Of a DNA stretch of 64,000 bases, positions 17,611-25,013 are shown one piece after another. The notes under the pieces are model-generated. The model searched no databases. It saw only the letters and a program-made list of their open reading frames with translations, and was not told the origin of the DNA. The position numbers and the translations under genes were made by a program. Origin of the DNA: an uncultured Oscillospiraceae bacterium (GTDB lineage: Bacteria > Bacillota > Clostridia > Oscillospirales > Oscillospiraceae). How positions within the stretch are numbered: position 1 is the first letter of the stretch; each line of letters opens with the position of its first letter. The stretch lies in NCBI GenBank assembly GCA_947599875.1, contig CANQFV010000004.1:47091-111090 (forward strand), written 5' to 3'.

Positions 17611-17695
17611 CTGTCGAAAAAGCCCGGCGGGCTTTTTGACAAAAGGGGACGTGCGATTTTGTCAGCACATGTCCTTGGAAAGAATATTGATGACA
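17611..17695 (+). repeat. modular hairpin element, degenerate copy B (module 1 and half of module 4)
   Basis: Module 1 is GTCGAAAAAGCCC-GGC-GGGCTTTTTGAC at 17613-17640, followed by the linker remnant GGGGACGTGCG and the right half of module 4 (ACATGTCCTTGGAAAGAAT). Modules 2 and 3 are gone. It lies between the ECF gene's 3' end and the MarR promoter, with another hairpin (ATCCGGG...CCCGGAT) just to the left at about 17583-17604. Confidence 0.65.
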
Positions 17696-17729
17696 AGCTG
17701 AGGTTCGGAAAATAGGGACAGCTTCCTTT

Positions 17730-18281
17730 TCAATCCCTTACGATGATGTGCGCCCGCTCAAAGGCCATGACCAGCAGGGGGATCAGGACGATGTGGAGGA
17801 TGATCCCCGGCACGGCGTCCAGCACCGCCCCGGCCAGGAAGGCGGAGAAGGGGAAGGTGGAGTGTTCCAGCCCGGCGAGGACAAATCTCACCAGGCCCCA
17901 GACAAGGCGCCCCGCCGTCATCGCCGTCACCAGGGACACATAGATGGCCCACTTTTTGGCGGGGAGGAGCCGGTAGAGAAGGCCCGACACGGCGCCGTAT
18001 GTCCCTATCTCAAAGGCCATAGGGATGGCCGAATGCATAGGCGGCATGATGAACAGCAGCGAGCGCATCAGGGGCGAGAGAAAACCCACCACAAGACCCC
18101 AGGGCCAGCCGCACACGAATCCGCACAGAATGGCCGGGATGTGCAGCGGACTCAGGGCCGCGCCGATCTCCGGGATCTGCCCCGTCAGGAAGGGCAGAAC
18201 CATCGCCAGCGCCAGGAAAAGCGCCGCGTACACCGTCTTCCGCAGAAGGCTGTTTCGTTTTGACAAATTTGTTTTTTCCAT
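17730..18281 (-). CDS. ECF transporter S component, substrate unknown
   Basis: 183-residue membrane protein with about five to six helices, the substrate-binding subunit of an energy-coupling-factor importer. Visible are a basic N-terminus (MEKTNLSKRNSLLRKTVYAA) and SPLHIPAILCGFVCGWPWGLVVGFLSPLMRSLLFIMPPMH. Such proteins share one ATPase/EcfT module encoded elsewhere. The ATG at 18281 follows GGAGG by five bases; the open frame continues 53 codons upstream through a structured leader that is unlikely to be coding. The vitamin or metal carried cannot be told from sequence. Confidence 0.8.
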   Translation of the reverse strand: MEKTNLSKRNSLLRKTVYAALFLALAMVLPFLTGQIPEIGAALSPLHIPAILCGFVCGWPWGLVVGFLSPLMRSLLFIMPPMHSAIPMAFEIGTYGAVSGLLYRLLPAKKWAIYVSLVTAMTAGRLVWGLVRFVLAGLEHSTFPFSAFLAGAVLDAVPGIILHIVLIPLLVMAFERAHIIVRD

Positions 18282-18424
18282 ATGTTCCTCCGTCTGTGCC
18301 CAAAAAAAGAAAAGGCACCTCCGCCCCCTGCCGGGAGCCTTGATACCTTCGTGATATCCCCTATGCGTCATCCCTGTGAAAAACCCGGGCTTCTGCCCGG
18401 ACACGCACGCTTCTGCGCGCATCT
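18282..18424 (-). promoter_or_regulatory. structured 5' leader with intrinsic terminator (candidate riboswitch)
   Basis: On the minus strand the transcribed leader folds into successive hairpins: GCGCGC-AGAA-GCGTGC, CCGGGC-AGAA-GCCCGG, GATATC-ACGAAG-GTATC, then a stem opening AAGGC and closing GCCTT that encloses GCTCCC-GGCA-GGGGGC and is followed by TTCTTTTTTT. The last is a terminator placed before the ribosome binding site. This is the layout of a transcription-attenuating riboswitch. I could not match it to the TPP, FMN, THF, preQ1 or cobalamin consensus. Confidence 0.55.
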
Positions 18425-18430
18425 GGGCGT

Positions 18431-18459
18431 ATTTTACCACGCTGCGGAAGAAAAGTCAA
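18431..18459 (-). promoter_or_regulatory. promoter of the ECF S component
   Basis: TTGACT at 18454-18459, 17-base spacer, TGG-TAAAAT with the -10 at 18431-18436. It places the transcription start near 18424, about 140 bases before the ATG. Confidence 0.8.
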
Positions 18460-18536
18460 GTCCTTCGCCTGCGGGAGTTTGCGACATTCGCCTCCGGGAG
18501 TTTGCGGGCCAGATAAAAACTTGAATTCGACCTTTC

Positions 18537-18638
18537 CCGGCGGCGCGGCAACAGGAAAGACCCCGCCGAATTTCAGAAAATTCGGTGGGGTCTCTCCGCA
18601 CATTCTCCTTCGTCAAATGGGGCAGGCCTTATTTGACA
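18537..18638 (-). repeat. modular hairpin element, copy C
   Basis: Reverse orientation. A module 3 remnant (CCCGGCGGCGCGGCAACAGG) precedes module 2 with arms at 18558-18573 and 18578-18593, then a decayed module 1 (GTCAAAT...ATTTGAC, 18612-18637). It lies 12 bases beyond the stop of the MsmK-type ATPase gene and is the end of the pectin operon. Confidence 0.7.
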
Positions 18639-18649
18639 AGCGGAGGTTC

Positions 18650-19729
18650 TCACTTTATGACTTTCTCGGTCTCCCCGTCGAAGAGATAGACGCTCTCGTA
18701 GGGGATGGAGAAGGTGATGGTGCTGTCCACAGCCGGTGTGTCGTGGGGATCCACCTTGAGGATAGCCTTATCCTCGTCGGCGGTGATGTAGACGTTGGTG
18801 TTGTCGCCCAGCATCTCCGTAAGCTCCACGTCGGCCTGGATCACATAGGCGTTGTCCTTGGTGCCCAGCTCGATGGACTCGGGGCGGAAGCCGAAGACGA
18901 CCTCTTTGCCCTCATAGCTCTTGGACTTGGCGCCCAGCTTCTTGGTGATGTCCAGCTGGTTCTTGCCGAAGGCGAGCTTGCCGCCCTTCACGGTGCCGCG
19001 GATGAAGTTCATGGGCGGCTCGCCGATGAAGCCGGCGACGAACACGTTTACCGGCTCATAGTACAGATCATAGGGGGTGCCGATCTGCTGGACATAGCCG
19101 TCCTTCATCACCACGATCCGGTCGGCCAGGGTCATGGCCTCAGTCTGGTCGTGGGTGACGTAGATGGTGGTGGCGCCGGTGTTCCGGTGGATCTGGGCGA
19201 TCTCGGAACGCATGGTGACACGCTGCTTGGCGTCCAGGTTGGAGAGAGGCTCGTCCATGAGGAACACGCCCACCTTGCGGATGATGGCGCGGCCTATGGC
19301 CACACGCTGTCTCTGGCCGCCGGAGAGCGCCCTGGGATACCGGTCAAGGTAATCCGTCAGGCCCAGGATCCGGGCGGTATTCTTGACCTTCTCCTCGATG
19401 ATATCCTCGTCCACGCCCTGGAGGGTAAGTCCGAAGGCGATGTTGTCAAAGACGGTCATCTGGGGATAGAGGGCGTAGCTCTGGAACACCATAGCGATCT
19501 CACGCTCACGGGGACCCATCTCGTTGGCGCGGACGCCGTTGATGAGGAACTCACCGTTGGAGATGTCCTCAAGGCCGGCGATCATGCGCAGCGTGGTGGA
19601 TTTACCGCAGCCGGAAGGCCCGACGAAGACGATAAATTCCCCTTTTTCAATGGACAGGTTGAAATCGTGGACGGCATGGAAGCCGTTGGGATAGATCTTG
19701 TTGATGTTTTTCAGGGTCAAGTATGACAT
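18650..19729 (-). CDS. sugar ABC transporter ATPase, MsmK/UgpC family (first copy)
   Basis: 359 residues. The nucleotide-binding domain carries Walker A GPSGCGKSTT, signature LSGGQRQRVAIGRA, Walker B FLMDEPLSNLDAK and H-loop THDQTEA; a TOBE/regulatory domain follows from about residue 240. MsmK-type ATPases energise sugar importers and can serve several of them. It is the last gene of the pectin operon, 58 bases behind the polygalacturonase; AAGGAG precedes the ATG. A second, different copy lies 3 kb upstream in the same operon. Confidence 0.9.
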   Translation of the reverse strand: MSYLTLKNINKIYPNGFHAVHDFNLSIEKGEFIVFVGPSGCGKSTTLRMIAGLEDISNGEFLINGVRANEMGPREREIAMVFQSYALYPQMTVFDNIAFGLTLQGVDEDIIEEKVKNTARILGLTDYLDRYPRALSGGQRQRVAIGRAIIRKVGVFLMDEPLSNLDAKQRVTMRSEIAQIHRNTGATTIYVTHDQTEAMTLADRIVVMKDGYVQQIGTPYDLYYEPVNVFVAGFIGEPPMNFIRGTVKGGKLAFGKNQLDITKKLGAKSKSYEGKEVVFGFRPESIELGTKDNAYVIQADVELTEMLGDNTNVYITADEDKAILKVDPHDTPAVDSTITFSIPYESVYLFDGETEKVIK

Positions 19730-19787
19730 AGATTTGTCTCCTTACACATGATTTTTGCTGTAGGGTCAGGAAACAACGGTTTGACTG

Positions 19788-21356
19788 TCAGTCAGCGTCA
19801 AATCCAACCGTCACGACGCGCTCGCTGTGCGGGGCGATGAGCTTCTCCCCCTCCACGCCGGTGAGCTTCACGTTTTTGACGGTGATCTCACGGACGTTGT
19901 CCAGGTAGAGGCCGGTTCGGCACCGCTTGGGCGCGAACTCCTGCATGGCGGGTACGTCGGGCTTTGCGTCTTTGGCAAAGGAGATGTTGATATTCTCCAA
20001 TGTCACGCTCTCGATCGGCCTCTCGGTGAGACCGTCTATGTAGCAGGCGGCGACCTCGGCGTCAGTACACTCCATATTGCGGAAGGTGAACTCCCCCATA
20101 TACGGGGTCCTGTCGTCAATGGGCAGCTTCTCCCGGCTCCACACATACTCGTCGTGGGCGTCCGGGTCACAGCAGTTGTACCACAGATTGATGACAATGG
20201 GCGTCAGCACCTTGTCCATCCGGATATTTTCAAAGAGGACGTTGTTGATGACGCTGTCCTTCCCCCGGCCACGGCGGGACTTGATACGAAGTCCCCTGTC
20301 CGTGGCGTGGAACAGGCACTGGGTGACCGCCAGGTTCGTTACGCCGGCGGATGCCTCACTTCCAAGAGTCACCGCCCCGTGTCCGAACTCCATAAGGCAG
20401 TTGCGGATGGTGTAGTGGTCGGCGGGGGCCTTGTACTTGAGGGCCATCTCGATCTTGCCGGATTTGATCGCTATACAGTCATCACCGACCGAGAATTTAC
20501 AGCCGATGATATTGACTGTATCACAGCTCTCCGGGTTGCAGCCGTCGGTGTTGGGGCTGACCTTGGGGGCGGTGATAAAGCAGTCCAGCACGGAGACATT
20601 TTTGGAAAAGAACGGGTGAAGATGCCACGTTGGCCCGTTCTTCACGGTAATGCCGTGGAGGATCACGTTTTCGCACCGGTTCACAAACAGCACACGGGGT
20701 CTGGCGGCGGGGAAGGTGTCAAAATCCCTCCACCAGTCGCCGTTCTGACCGTTGCCGTCCACGACGCCCGGCCCGACGATGGTGATGTCCTCACAGTGGG
20801 AGGCGTAGAGCAGGGACTGATAGGACGGCCTCTCCAGGCCCTCAAAGGCGGCGAGAGGGATCTCGCGGCCCGTGACCTCGTCCTTGGCGATGCCCGTGAT
20901 GATGGGGTACCGCTCCCTGTCCGTGGAGCCGAGGAGAGTGGCTCCGCTCTTAAATTCCAGGACGATGTGACTCTTCAGGGACAAGGGCAGCGACAGATAC
21001 GTCCCCTCCGGGAAGACGAGCCTCCCGCCCTCAGGCAGGGCGTTGATGGCCGCCTGGATGGAGCCGGTGTCCTCATGGACGCCGTCCCCCACCGCACCGA
21101 AGTCCCTGACGCTCATGGCGCAGGCCTCCCGCCCGGTGGTAAAGCTGATCTCGTCCCTCTCGCCGGACTCATACCGGAGCTTGGCCACATAGCCGGTCTC
21201 CGGCGTCAGTCCGAAAAGGGAGAAGACGTTTGTATCCCCGCGGTACAGCACCTGGCCGTCCACAAGTACCTCGTAGGGGCCGGCGGCGTAGTGCGCCGTT
21301 GTCCCCGCGATCTCAAAGCAGGCGGAGGTGCTTCCGCAAAATAAGATGTTGATCAT
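19788..21356 (-). CDS. GH28 polygalacturonase-type glycoside hydrolase, cytosolic
   Basis: 522 residues with a right-handed beta-helix GH28 domain from about 100. The family motifs are all visible: NTDGCNPES, GDDCIAIKSG, GHGAVTLGSE and RIKSRRGRG, carrying the catalytic aspartates and histidine. About 90 residues before it form a fibronectin-like N-terminal region. There is no signal peptide (MINILFCGSTSACFEIAG), so it should act on imported oligogalacturonides, possibly as an exo-enzyme. The ATG at 21356 is 10 bases past the preceding stop and follows GAGGATT. Confidence 0.9.
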   Translation of the reverse strand: MINILFCGSTSACFEIAGTTAHYAAGPYEVLVDGQVLYRGDTNVFSLFGLTPETGYVAKLRYESGERDEISFTTGREACAMSVRDFGAVGDGVHEDTGSIQAAINALPEGGRLVFPEGTYLSLPLSLKSHIVLEFKSGATLLGSTDRERYPIITGIAKDEVTGREIPLAAFEGLERPSYQSLLYASHCEDITIVGPGVVDGNGQNGDWWRDFDTFPAARPRVLFVNRCENVILHGITVKNGPTWHLHPFFSKNVSVLDCFITAPKVSPNTDGCNPESCDTVNIIGCKFSVGDDCIAIKSGKIEMALKYKAPADHYTIRNCLMEFGHGAVTLGSEASAGVTNLAVTQCLFHATDRGLRIKSRRGRGKDSVINNVLFENIRMDKVLTPIVINLWYNCCDPDAHDEYVWSREKLPIDDRTPYMGEFTFRNMECTDAEVAACYIDGLTERPIESVTLENINISFAKDAKPDVPAMQEFAPKRCRTGLYLDNVREITVKNVKLTGVEGEKLIAPHSERVVTVGFDAD

Positions 21357-21366
21357 GCCGTAATCC

Positions 21367-22005
21367 TCATCTGCCGGGCTTCCTTGCGTCAGCCACAATG
21401 TTCCTGAAGGTGTTGCGCATCACCAGAGCCAGCATATCAAAGCCCATGTAGAGCAGTCCGAAAAGGATAGGCTCCACAGCCAAAACGATGGTGGACTCAT
21501 CAAGCCCCTGGATCTGGATGGCCAGCACATTTACGATCCTGTAAAAGGAATAGACGAAAAACATCAGCACAAAGGAGTAAAGGATGTTCAGCGGAAACGT
21601 GGCGTAACGCTTTTTGTAAAACATCAGCCATTTTGACCAGGCGCCCGGCTCCGGCTCAAAAAACCGGAGGGCGTTGTTGGTCAGGATGTCCGTGACCATG
21701 CCCAGCACGATGCCCGTGATGAAGATGAGGTCAAGCATACTGGACACATACGTCCCCAGTCCCCAGAGGAAGAAGAAGCAAATAGAGGCGGCGAACCACC
21801 ACTTGATAAAGACGATCTTTACCATGTCGGGGATGCGGAATTTTACCCCCGATTTATACTTGCGGATCTCCTTTTCCGAGACTTGGGGCGAGTTGGACTC
21901 GTTCGCCTCCACCAAGTCCTTGACGGCCTTGGTCTTCAGATTGTAGTAATCCGACGCCTTATAGGTCTCCCGCTCCGGCGCGGATTTTTTATCCTTTTTG
22001 GCCAT
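21367..22005 (-). CDS. unknown four-helix membrane protein
   Basis: 212 residues, not recognised. A charged cytosolic N-terminus of about 65 residues (MAKKDKKSAPERETYKASDY) is followed by four predicted helices: WWFAASICFFFLWGLGTY, LIFITGIVLGMVTDIL, FPLNILYSFVLMFFVYSF and IVLAVEPILFGLLYMGFDML. AAGGAG lies before the ATG. It sits in the pectin operon just ahead of the polygalacturonase and is one of four membrane proteins of similar size and topology there. Confidence 0.8.
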   Translation of the reverse strand: MAKKDKKSAPERETYKASDYYNLKTKAVKDLVEANESNSPQVSEKEIRKYKSGVKFRIPDMVKIVFIKWWFAASICFFFLWGLGTYVSSMLDLIFITGIVLGMVTDILTNNALRFFEPEPGAWSKWLMFYKKRYATFPLNILYSFVLMFFVYSFYRIVNVLAIQIQGLDESTIVLAVEPILFGLLYMGFDMLALVMRNTFRNIVADARKPGR

Positions 22006-22025
22006 AGCCGCTCCTTTTGCCGAAT

Positions 22026-22050
22026 GGGAGGCTCGAATTCCGGGCCTCCC
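22026..22050. other. intercistronic stem-loop
   Basis: GGGAGGC at 22026-22032 pairs with GCCTCCC at 22044-22050. No T-run follows, so it is more likely an RNA-stability or processing hairpin than a terminator. Confidence 0.5.
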
Positions 22051-22086
22051 AGCGGTCCGGAGGCGTAAATGCGCCCCCGCGTTTGC

Positions 22087-22692
22087 TTAATCGTTGGCGA
22101 TGTCGATGGCGCCCATCTCGCCGTTGCCCTCCACCACAACATTGGTGTTGATCTTCCGGATCAGCTTGGAGTACACCGGCAGGAGCAGGGTGAGAACCAC
22201 GCCCACAGCCAGCACGATGATGTGCTGCTGGATGTAATACTGGGCGTAGGTGATACAGTAGTTTTTCTCATTTGTCAGGTCAATGCTGGCGCCGGCCTCA
22301 GTGCTGAGAATGGTGGTGATCCCCCTGAGGTAGAACACGTCGCAGAAGATCATAATGGCGATCATAACGAACATGATGATCATCATGGGCACGTTCTTCT
22401 TCTTCCGGTACGGGAACGCATTCATAAAGCACAGGATGGACAGCATGGAGAACAGCATCACCGCGAACACGGACAGGCCCATGTTCTTGCCCTGAAGAAG
22501 GGCGGTGGTATCGGAAATGTCCGTCAGGTTAAAGGAGTAGATGATGAACGCGACGATATACACCACCAGCGGGATCAGCTGGGGACGGCGTTTCAGAGTG
22601 ACGATGAATTTTCTGCAGATCTCCTTGACGCCGTGGACAAAGCCCTTATTGGGGTTCTTGGCCGCGGCCTTCGTCTTTTCTTTCGCCATCAT
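22087..22692 (-). CDS. unknown four-helix membrane protein
   Basis: 201 residues, not recognised. A lysine-rich N-terminus (MMAKEKTKAAAKNPNKGFVH) is followed by helices LIPLVVYIVAFIIYSFNL, GLSVFAVMLFSMLSILCFM, VPMMIIMFVMIAIMIFCD and IIVLAVGVVLTLLLPVY, with a longer loop before the last one. The ATG overlaps the stop of the upstream ATPase gene (ATGA), so it is translationally coupled to it. The same four-helix plan recurs in three other proteins of the operon. Confidence 0.8.
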   Translation of the reverse strand: MMAKEKTKAAAKNPNKGFVHGVKEICRKFIVTLKRRPQLIPLVVYIVAFIIYSFNLTDISDTTALLQGKNMGLSVFAVMLFSMLSILCFMNAFPYRKKKNVPMMIIMFVMIAIMIFCDVFYLRGITTILSTEAGASIDLTNEKNYCITYAQYYIQQHIIVLAVGVVLTLLLPVYSKLIRKINTNVVVEGNGEMGAIDIAND

Positions 22693-23762
22693 TTATCCCC
22701 CCTTATCGCGTTAGTGGTCTCCTTATCAAAGAAGTGCTTCCTTGCAATGGAGAAGGAGGCGGTTTCGCCGACCTTGTAATTCTTCCAGCCCTTGAGCTTG
22801 GCGGTGACCTTCACGCCGGTGTTGCCGATGGAGCCGTAAACCAGGGTGTTCATGCCAAGGTTCTCGTTGTTGGTGACGGTGACCTTGATGTCGCTGCCCT
22901 CGGTGAAGTTCTCCGGACGGACGCCCAGGGTGATATCCTTCCCCTCATAGGCGGCCAGAGTCTTCTTCTCCTCCTCGGTGAGGGTGGCCTTGAAGCCGTT
23001 GCCCAGGAGCTGACCGCCGGAGACCTTCACATCGTAGAAGTTCATGGGCGGCAGGCCGATAAAGCTGGCCACGAACACGTTGTTGGGGCTGTCGTACAGC
23101 TCCAAGGGCGTGCCCACCTGCTGGACATGGCCCATTGACATGCAGACGATCCTGTCGGCAAGGGTCAGAGCCTCGGTCTGGTCGTGGGTGACGTAGAGCA
23201 TGGTGGCCTGGAGCCTCTTGTGCAGAAGCAGGATCTCACGGCGCGTGGCGCCGCGGAGCTTGGCGTCCAGGTTGGAGAGAGGCTCGTCGAACAGGAACAC
23301 CTTGGGGTTCCGGACGATGGAGCGTCCCATAGCCACGCGCTGTCTCTGTCCGCCGGACAGCTGCGCGGGCTTTTTGTTCAGCTGGCTGGTGAGGCCCAGG
23401 ATCTCGGCGGCAGCCAGAACCTTCTTGTGGATGACGTTGGGGTTTTCCTTACGCAGGGTAAGGGAGAACGCCATGTTCTCATAGATGGTCATGTGTCCGT
23501 ACAGAGCGTAGTTCTGGAACACCATAGCCATGTCCCTGTCCTTGGCCGGGGTCTGGGTGATGTCCTTGCCGTCCAGCAGCAGGTGGCCGTTTGAGATATC
23601 CTCAAGGCCGGCGACCATGCGCAGGGTGGTGGACTTTCCACAGCCGGAGGGGCCGACAAGGACGATCAGCTCGCCGTCCTTAACGTCAAGGTTGAAGTCG
23701 AAGACAGCCTGAACATTGTTATCGTATATTTTGTCAATATGCTGCAAGCTTAATTCAGCCAT
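22689..23762 (-). CDS. sugar ABC transporter ATPase, MsmK/UgpC family (second copy)
   Basis: 357 residues. Walker A GPSGCGKSTT, signature LSGGQRQRVAMGRS, Walker B FLFDEPLSNLDAK, H-loop THDQTEA and a C-terminal TOBE-type domain. It differs clearly from the copy at 18650-19729, so it is not a recent duplication. It is flanked on both sides by pairs of four-helix membrane proteins and overlaps the next gene by four bases, which hints that this copy may work with those proteins rather than only with the MalFG-type permeases. AAGGAGG precedes the ATG. Confidence 0.9.
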   Translation of the reverse strand: MAELSLQHIDKIYDNNVQAVFDFNLDVKDGELIVLVGPSGCGKSTTLRMVAGLEDISNGHLLLDGKDITQTPAKDRDMAMVFQNYALYGHMTIYENMAFSLTLRKENPNVIHKKVLAAAEILGLTSQLNKKPAQLSGGQRQRVAMGRSIVRNPKVFLFDEPLSNLDAKLRGATRREILLLHKRLQATMLYVTHDQTEALTLADRIVCMSMGHVQQVGTPLELYDSPNNVFVASFIGLPPMNFYDVKVSGGQLLGNGFKATLTEEEKKTLAAYEGKDITLGVRPENFTEGSDIKVTVTNNENLGMNTLVYGSIGNTGVKVTAKLKGWKNYKVGETASFSIARKHFFDKETTNAIRGDK

Positions 23763-23774
23763 ATCTTCGCCTCC

Positions 23775-24275
23775 TTACGCCTGATGACTCTCGAGGGACT
23801 TGACGTGCGCCTCAAGAGCGGAGCATCTGATGATATTCAGCACAGCTGAGAAGAGAAGCGCGGCGCTGGATACGGCCAGATAGATGATGGCCAGCATGAA
23901 CGTCTTGTCCGTCATGACCTTTGTCTCCACCGCGTTCACCAGCGTCATGGCGTTGTGCGCCCGCATGGGGATCACAAACATCCTGACGATCTGCATGACG
24001 CCGGCTATGATAAGAACGACGGAATAGTTCTTCTTATAGTTCTTCACAGCCTCGGAGGCCAGGAAGACAGCCAGCATGAAGATCAGGTTGTAGACGACGG
24101 AGGCGCCGATCTGGATGTTGTAGTAATAAGTACCCACATCCTGACGGTAGATCAGAACGAAGTAGAAGACATCGAACAAAAGAGCCAGATAGCAGAGATT
24201 GGCGCAGGCGGAGTTTTTGATGTACCGCATCCGGTCTCTCTGAATGGTTTTCTCCTCAGGAGTCATTTTGCTCAT
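23775..24275 (-). CDS. unknown four-helix membrane protein
   Basis: 166 residues, not recognised. A charged N-terminus (MSKMTPEEKTIQRDRMRYIK) is followed by four helices (ACANLCYLALLFDVFYFVLI, GASVVYNLIFMLAVFLAS, SVVLIIAGVMQIVRMFVI, FMLAIIYLAVSSAALLFSAV). The ATG at 24275 overlaps the upstream stop (ATGA). The reading frame continues upstream, but those codons overlap the preceding gene in another frame. Confidence 0.8.
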   Translation of the reverse strand: MSKMTPEEKTIQRDRMRYIKNSACANLCYLALLFDVFYFVLIYRQDVGTYYYNIQIGASVVYNLIFMLAVFLASEAVKNYKKNYSVVLIIAGVMQIVRMFVIPMRAHNAMTLVNAVETKVMTDKTFMLAIIYLAVSSAALLFSAVLNIIRCSALEAHVKSLESHQA

Positions 24276-24898
24276 GCCTTCACCTTCTTTCCGTCCTCGA
24301 TCAGCTTCTTCTCTTCCTTCATCAGGACCAGCTTCCACACACAGCAGGCCACAAGGGCAATGGCCGCCACGATCATAATGGCGAACACCGCATAGTTCAG
24401 ATCGAACCACAGCGTGGACTCCGTGTAGGTGGACTTGTACGTCTGAGAGAGCTTGAGCAGGGCCTCTTTATCGATGGCCTGGAAGGCAGCCTTGTAATAG
24501 GCAAGGTAGGGCTGCGACCAAATGGGGATATAGATGCTGGCCGCGGTAAACAGGCCGATGGAGATGTAGTTGCTGATGTAATACTTTCTGCGGGTGGCGG
24601 TGTTGGTGACAAAAAGCAGAGCCGCCAGAATAATGTAAACAATGGCGTATTTAACCAGATACTGGTTGAACGACTGCATATCGATATACATTCTGGCGCC
24701 CTCGACCCTCTCGGATCGAACCTCGATCCGATGACCGCTGGGCGCGGCGGGATCCTCAACGACCTGGGTGACGACGCCGGGATACAGCGCGTCATACAGA
24801 TCCGTCATGATCCCGAGGGAATACAGGAACATCACTACCGCCGCGGCAATACACAGGAAGCACACGATTTTCTGGAGCTTTAACTGCGTTTTATACAT
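24272..24898 (-). CDS. unknown four-helix membrane protein with extracytoplasmic loop
   Basis: 208 residues, not recognised. Helix 1 (IVCFLCIAAAVVMFLYSLGI) is followed by a polar loop of about 55 residues (PGVVTQVVEDPAAPSGHRIE), then three more helices and a lysine-rich C-terminus. GAGGAGG precedes the ATG. It follows the solute-binding protein gene after a strong stem-loop and starts the block of membrane proteins in the pectin operon. Confidence 0.8.
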   Translation of the reverse strand: MYKTQLKLQKIVCFLCIAAAVVMFLYSLGIMTDLYDALYPGVVTQVVEDPAAPSGHRIEVRSERVEGARMYIDMQSFNQYLVKYAIVYIILAALLFVTNTATRRKYYISNYISIGLFTAASIYIPIWSQPYLAYYKAAFQAIDKEALLKLSQTYKSTYTESTLWFDLNYAVFAIMIVAAIALVACCVWKLVLMKEEKKLIEDGKKVKA

Positions 24899-24928
24899 GA
24901 CAACCTCCTCTTAGGGAAGTTGCCGGCC

Positions 24929-24953
24929 GTCCCGCGGGATAAGCCCGCGGGAC
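24929..24953. other. intercistronic stem-loop behind the solute-binding protein
   Basis: A perfect 10-bp stem (GTCCCGCGGG at 24929-24938, partner 24944-24953) with a 5-base loop and no T-run. Such hairpins behind binding-protein genes usually protect the 3' end so that the binding protein is made in excess. Confidence 0.6.
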
Positions 24954-25013
24954 TGAGCGGCAAATCCGTTTAGATTGATTAAGGGGATCGCTGCTGCGGA
25001 TGATCCGGTCAAA

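Noticed and set aside
17730..18440. Longer version of the ECF S protein starting near 18440
   Set aside because: The extra 53 codons coincide with the leader hairpins and terminator; the inner ATG has a strong ribosome site.
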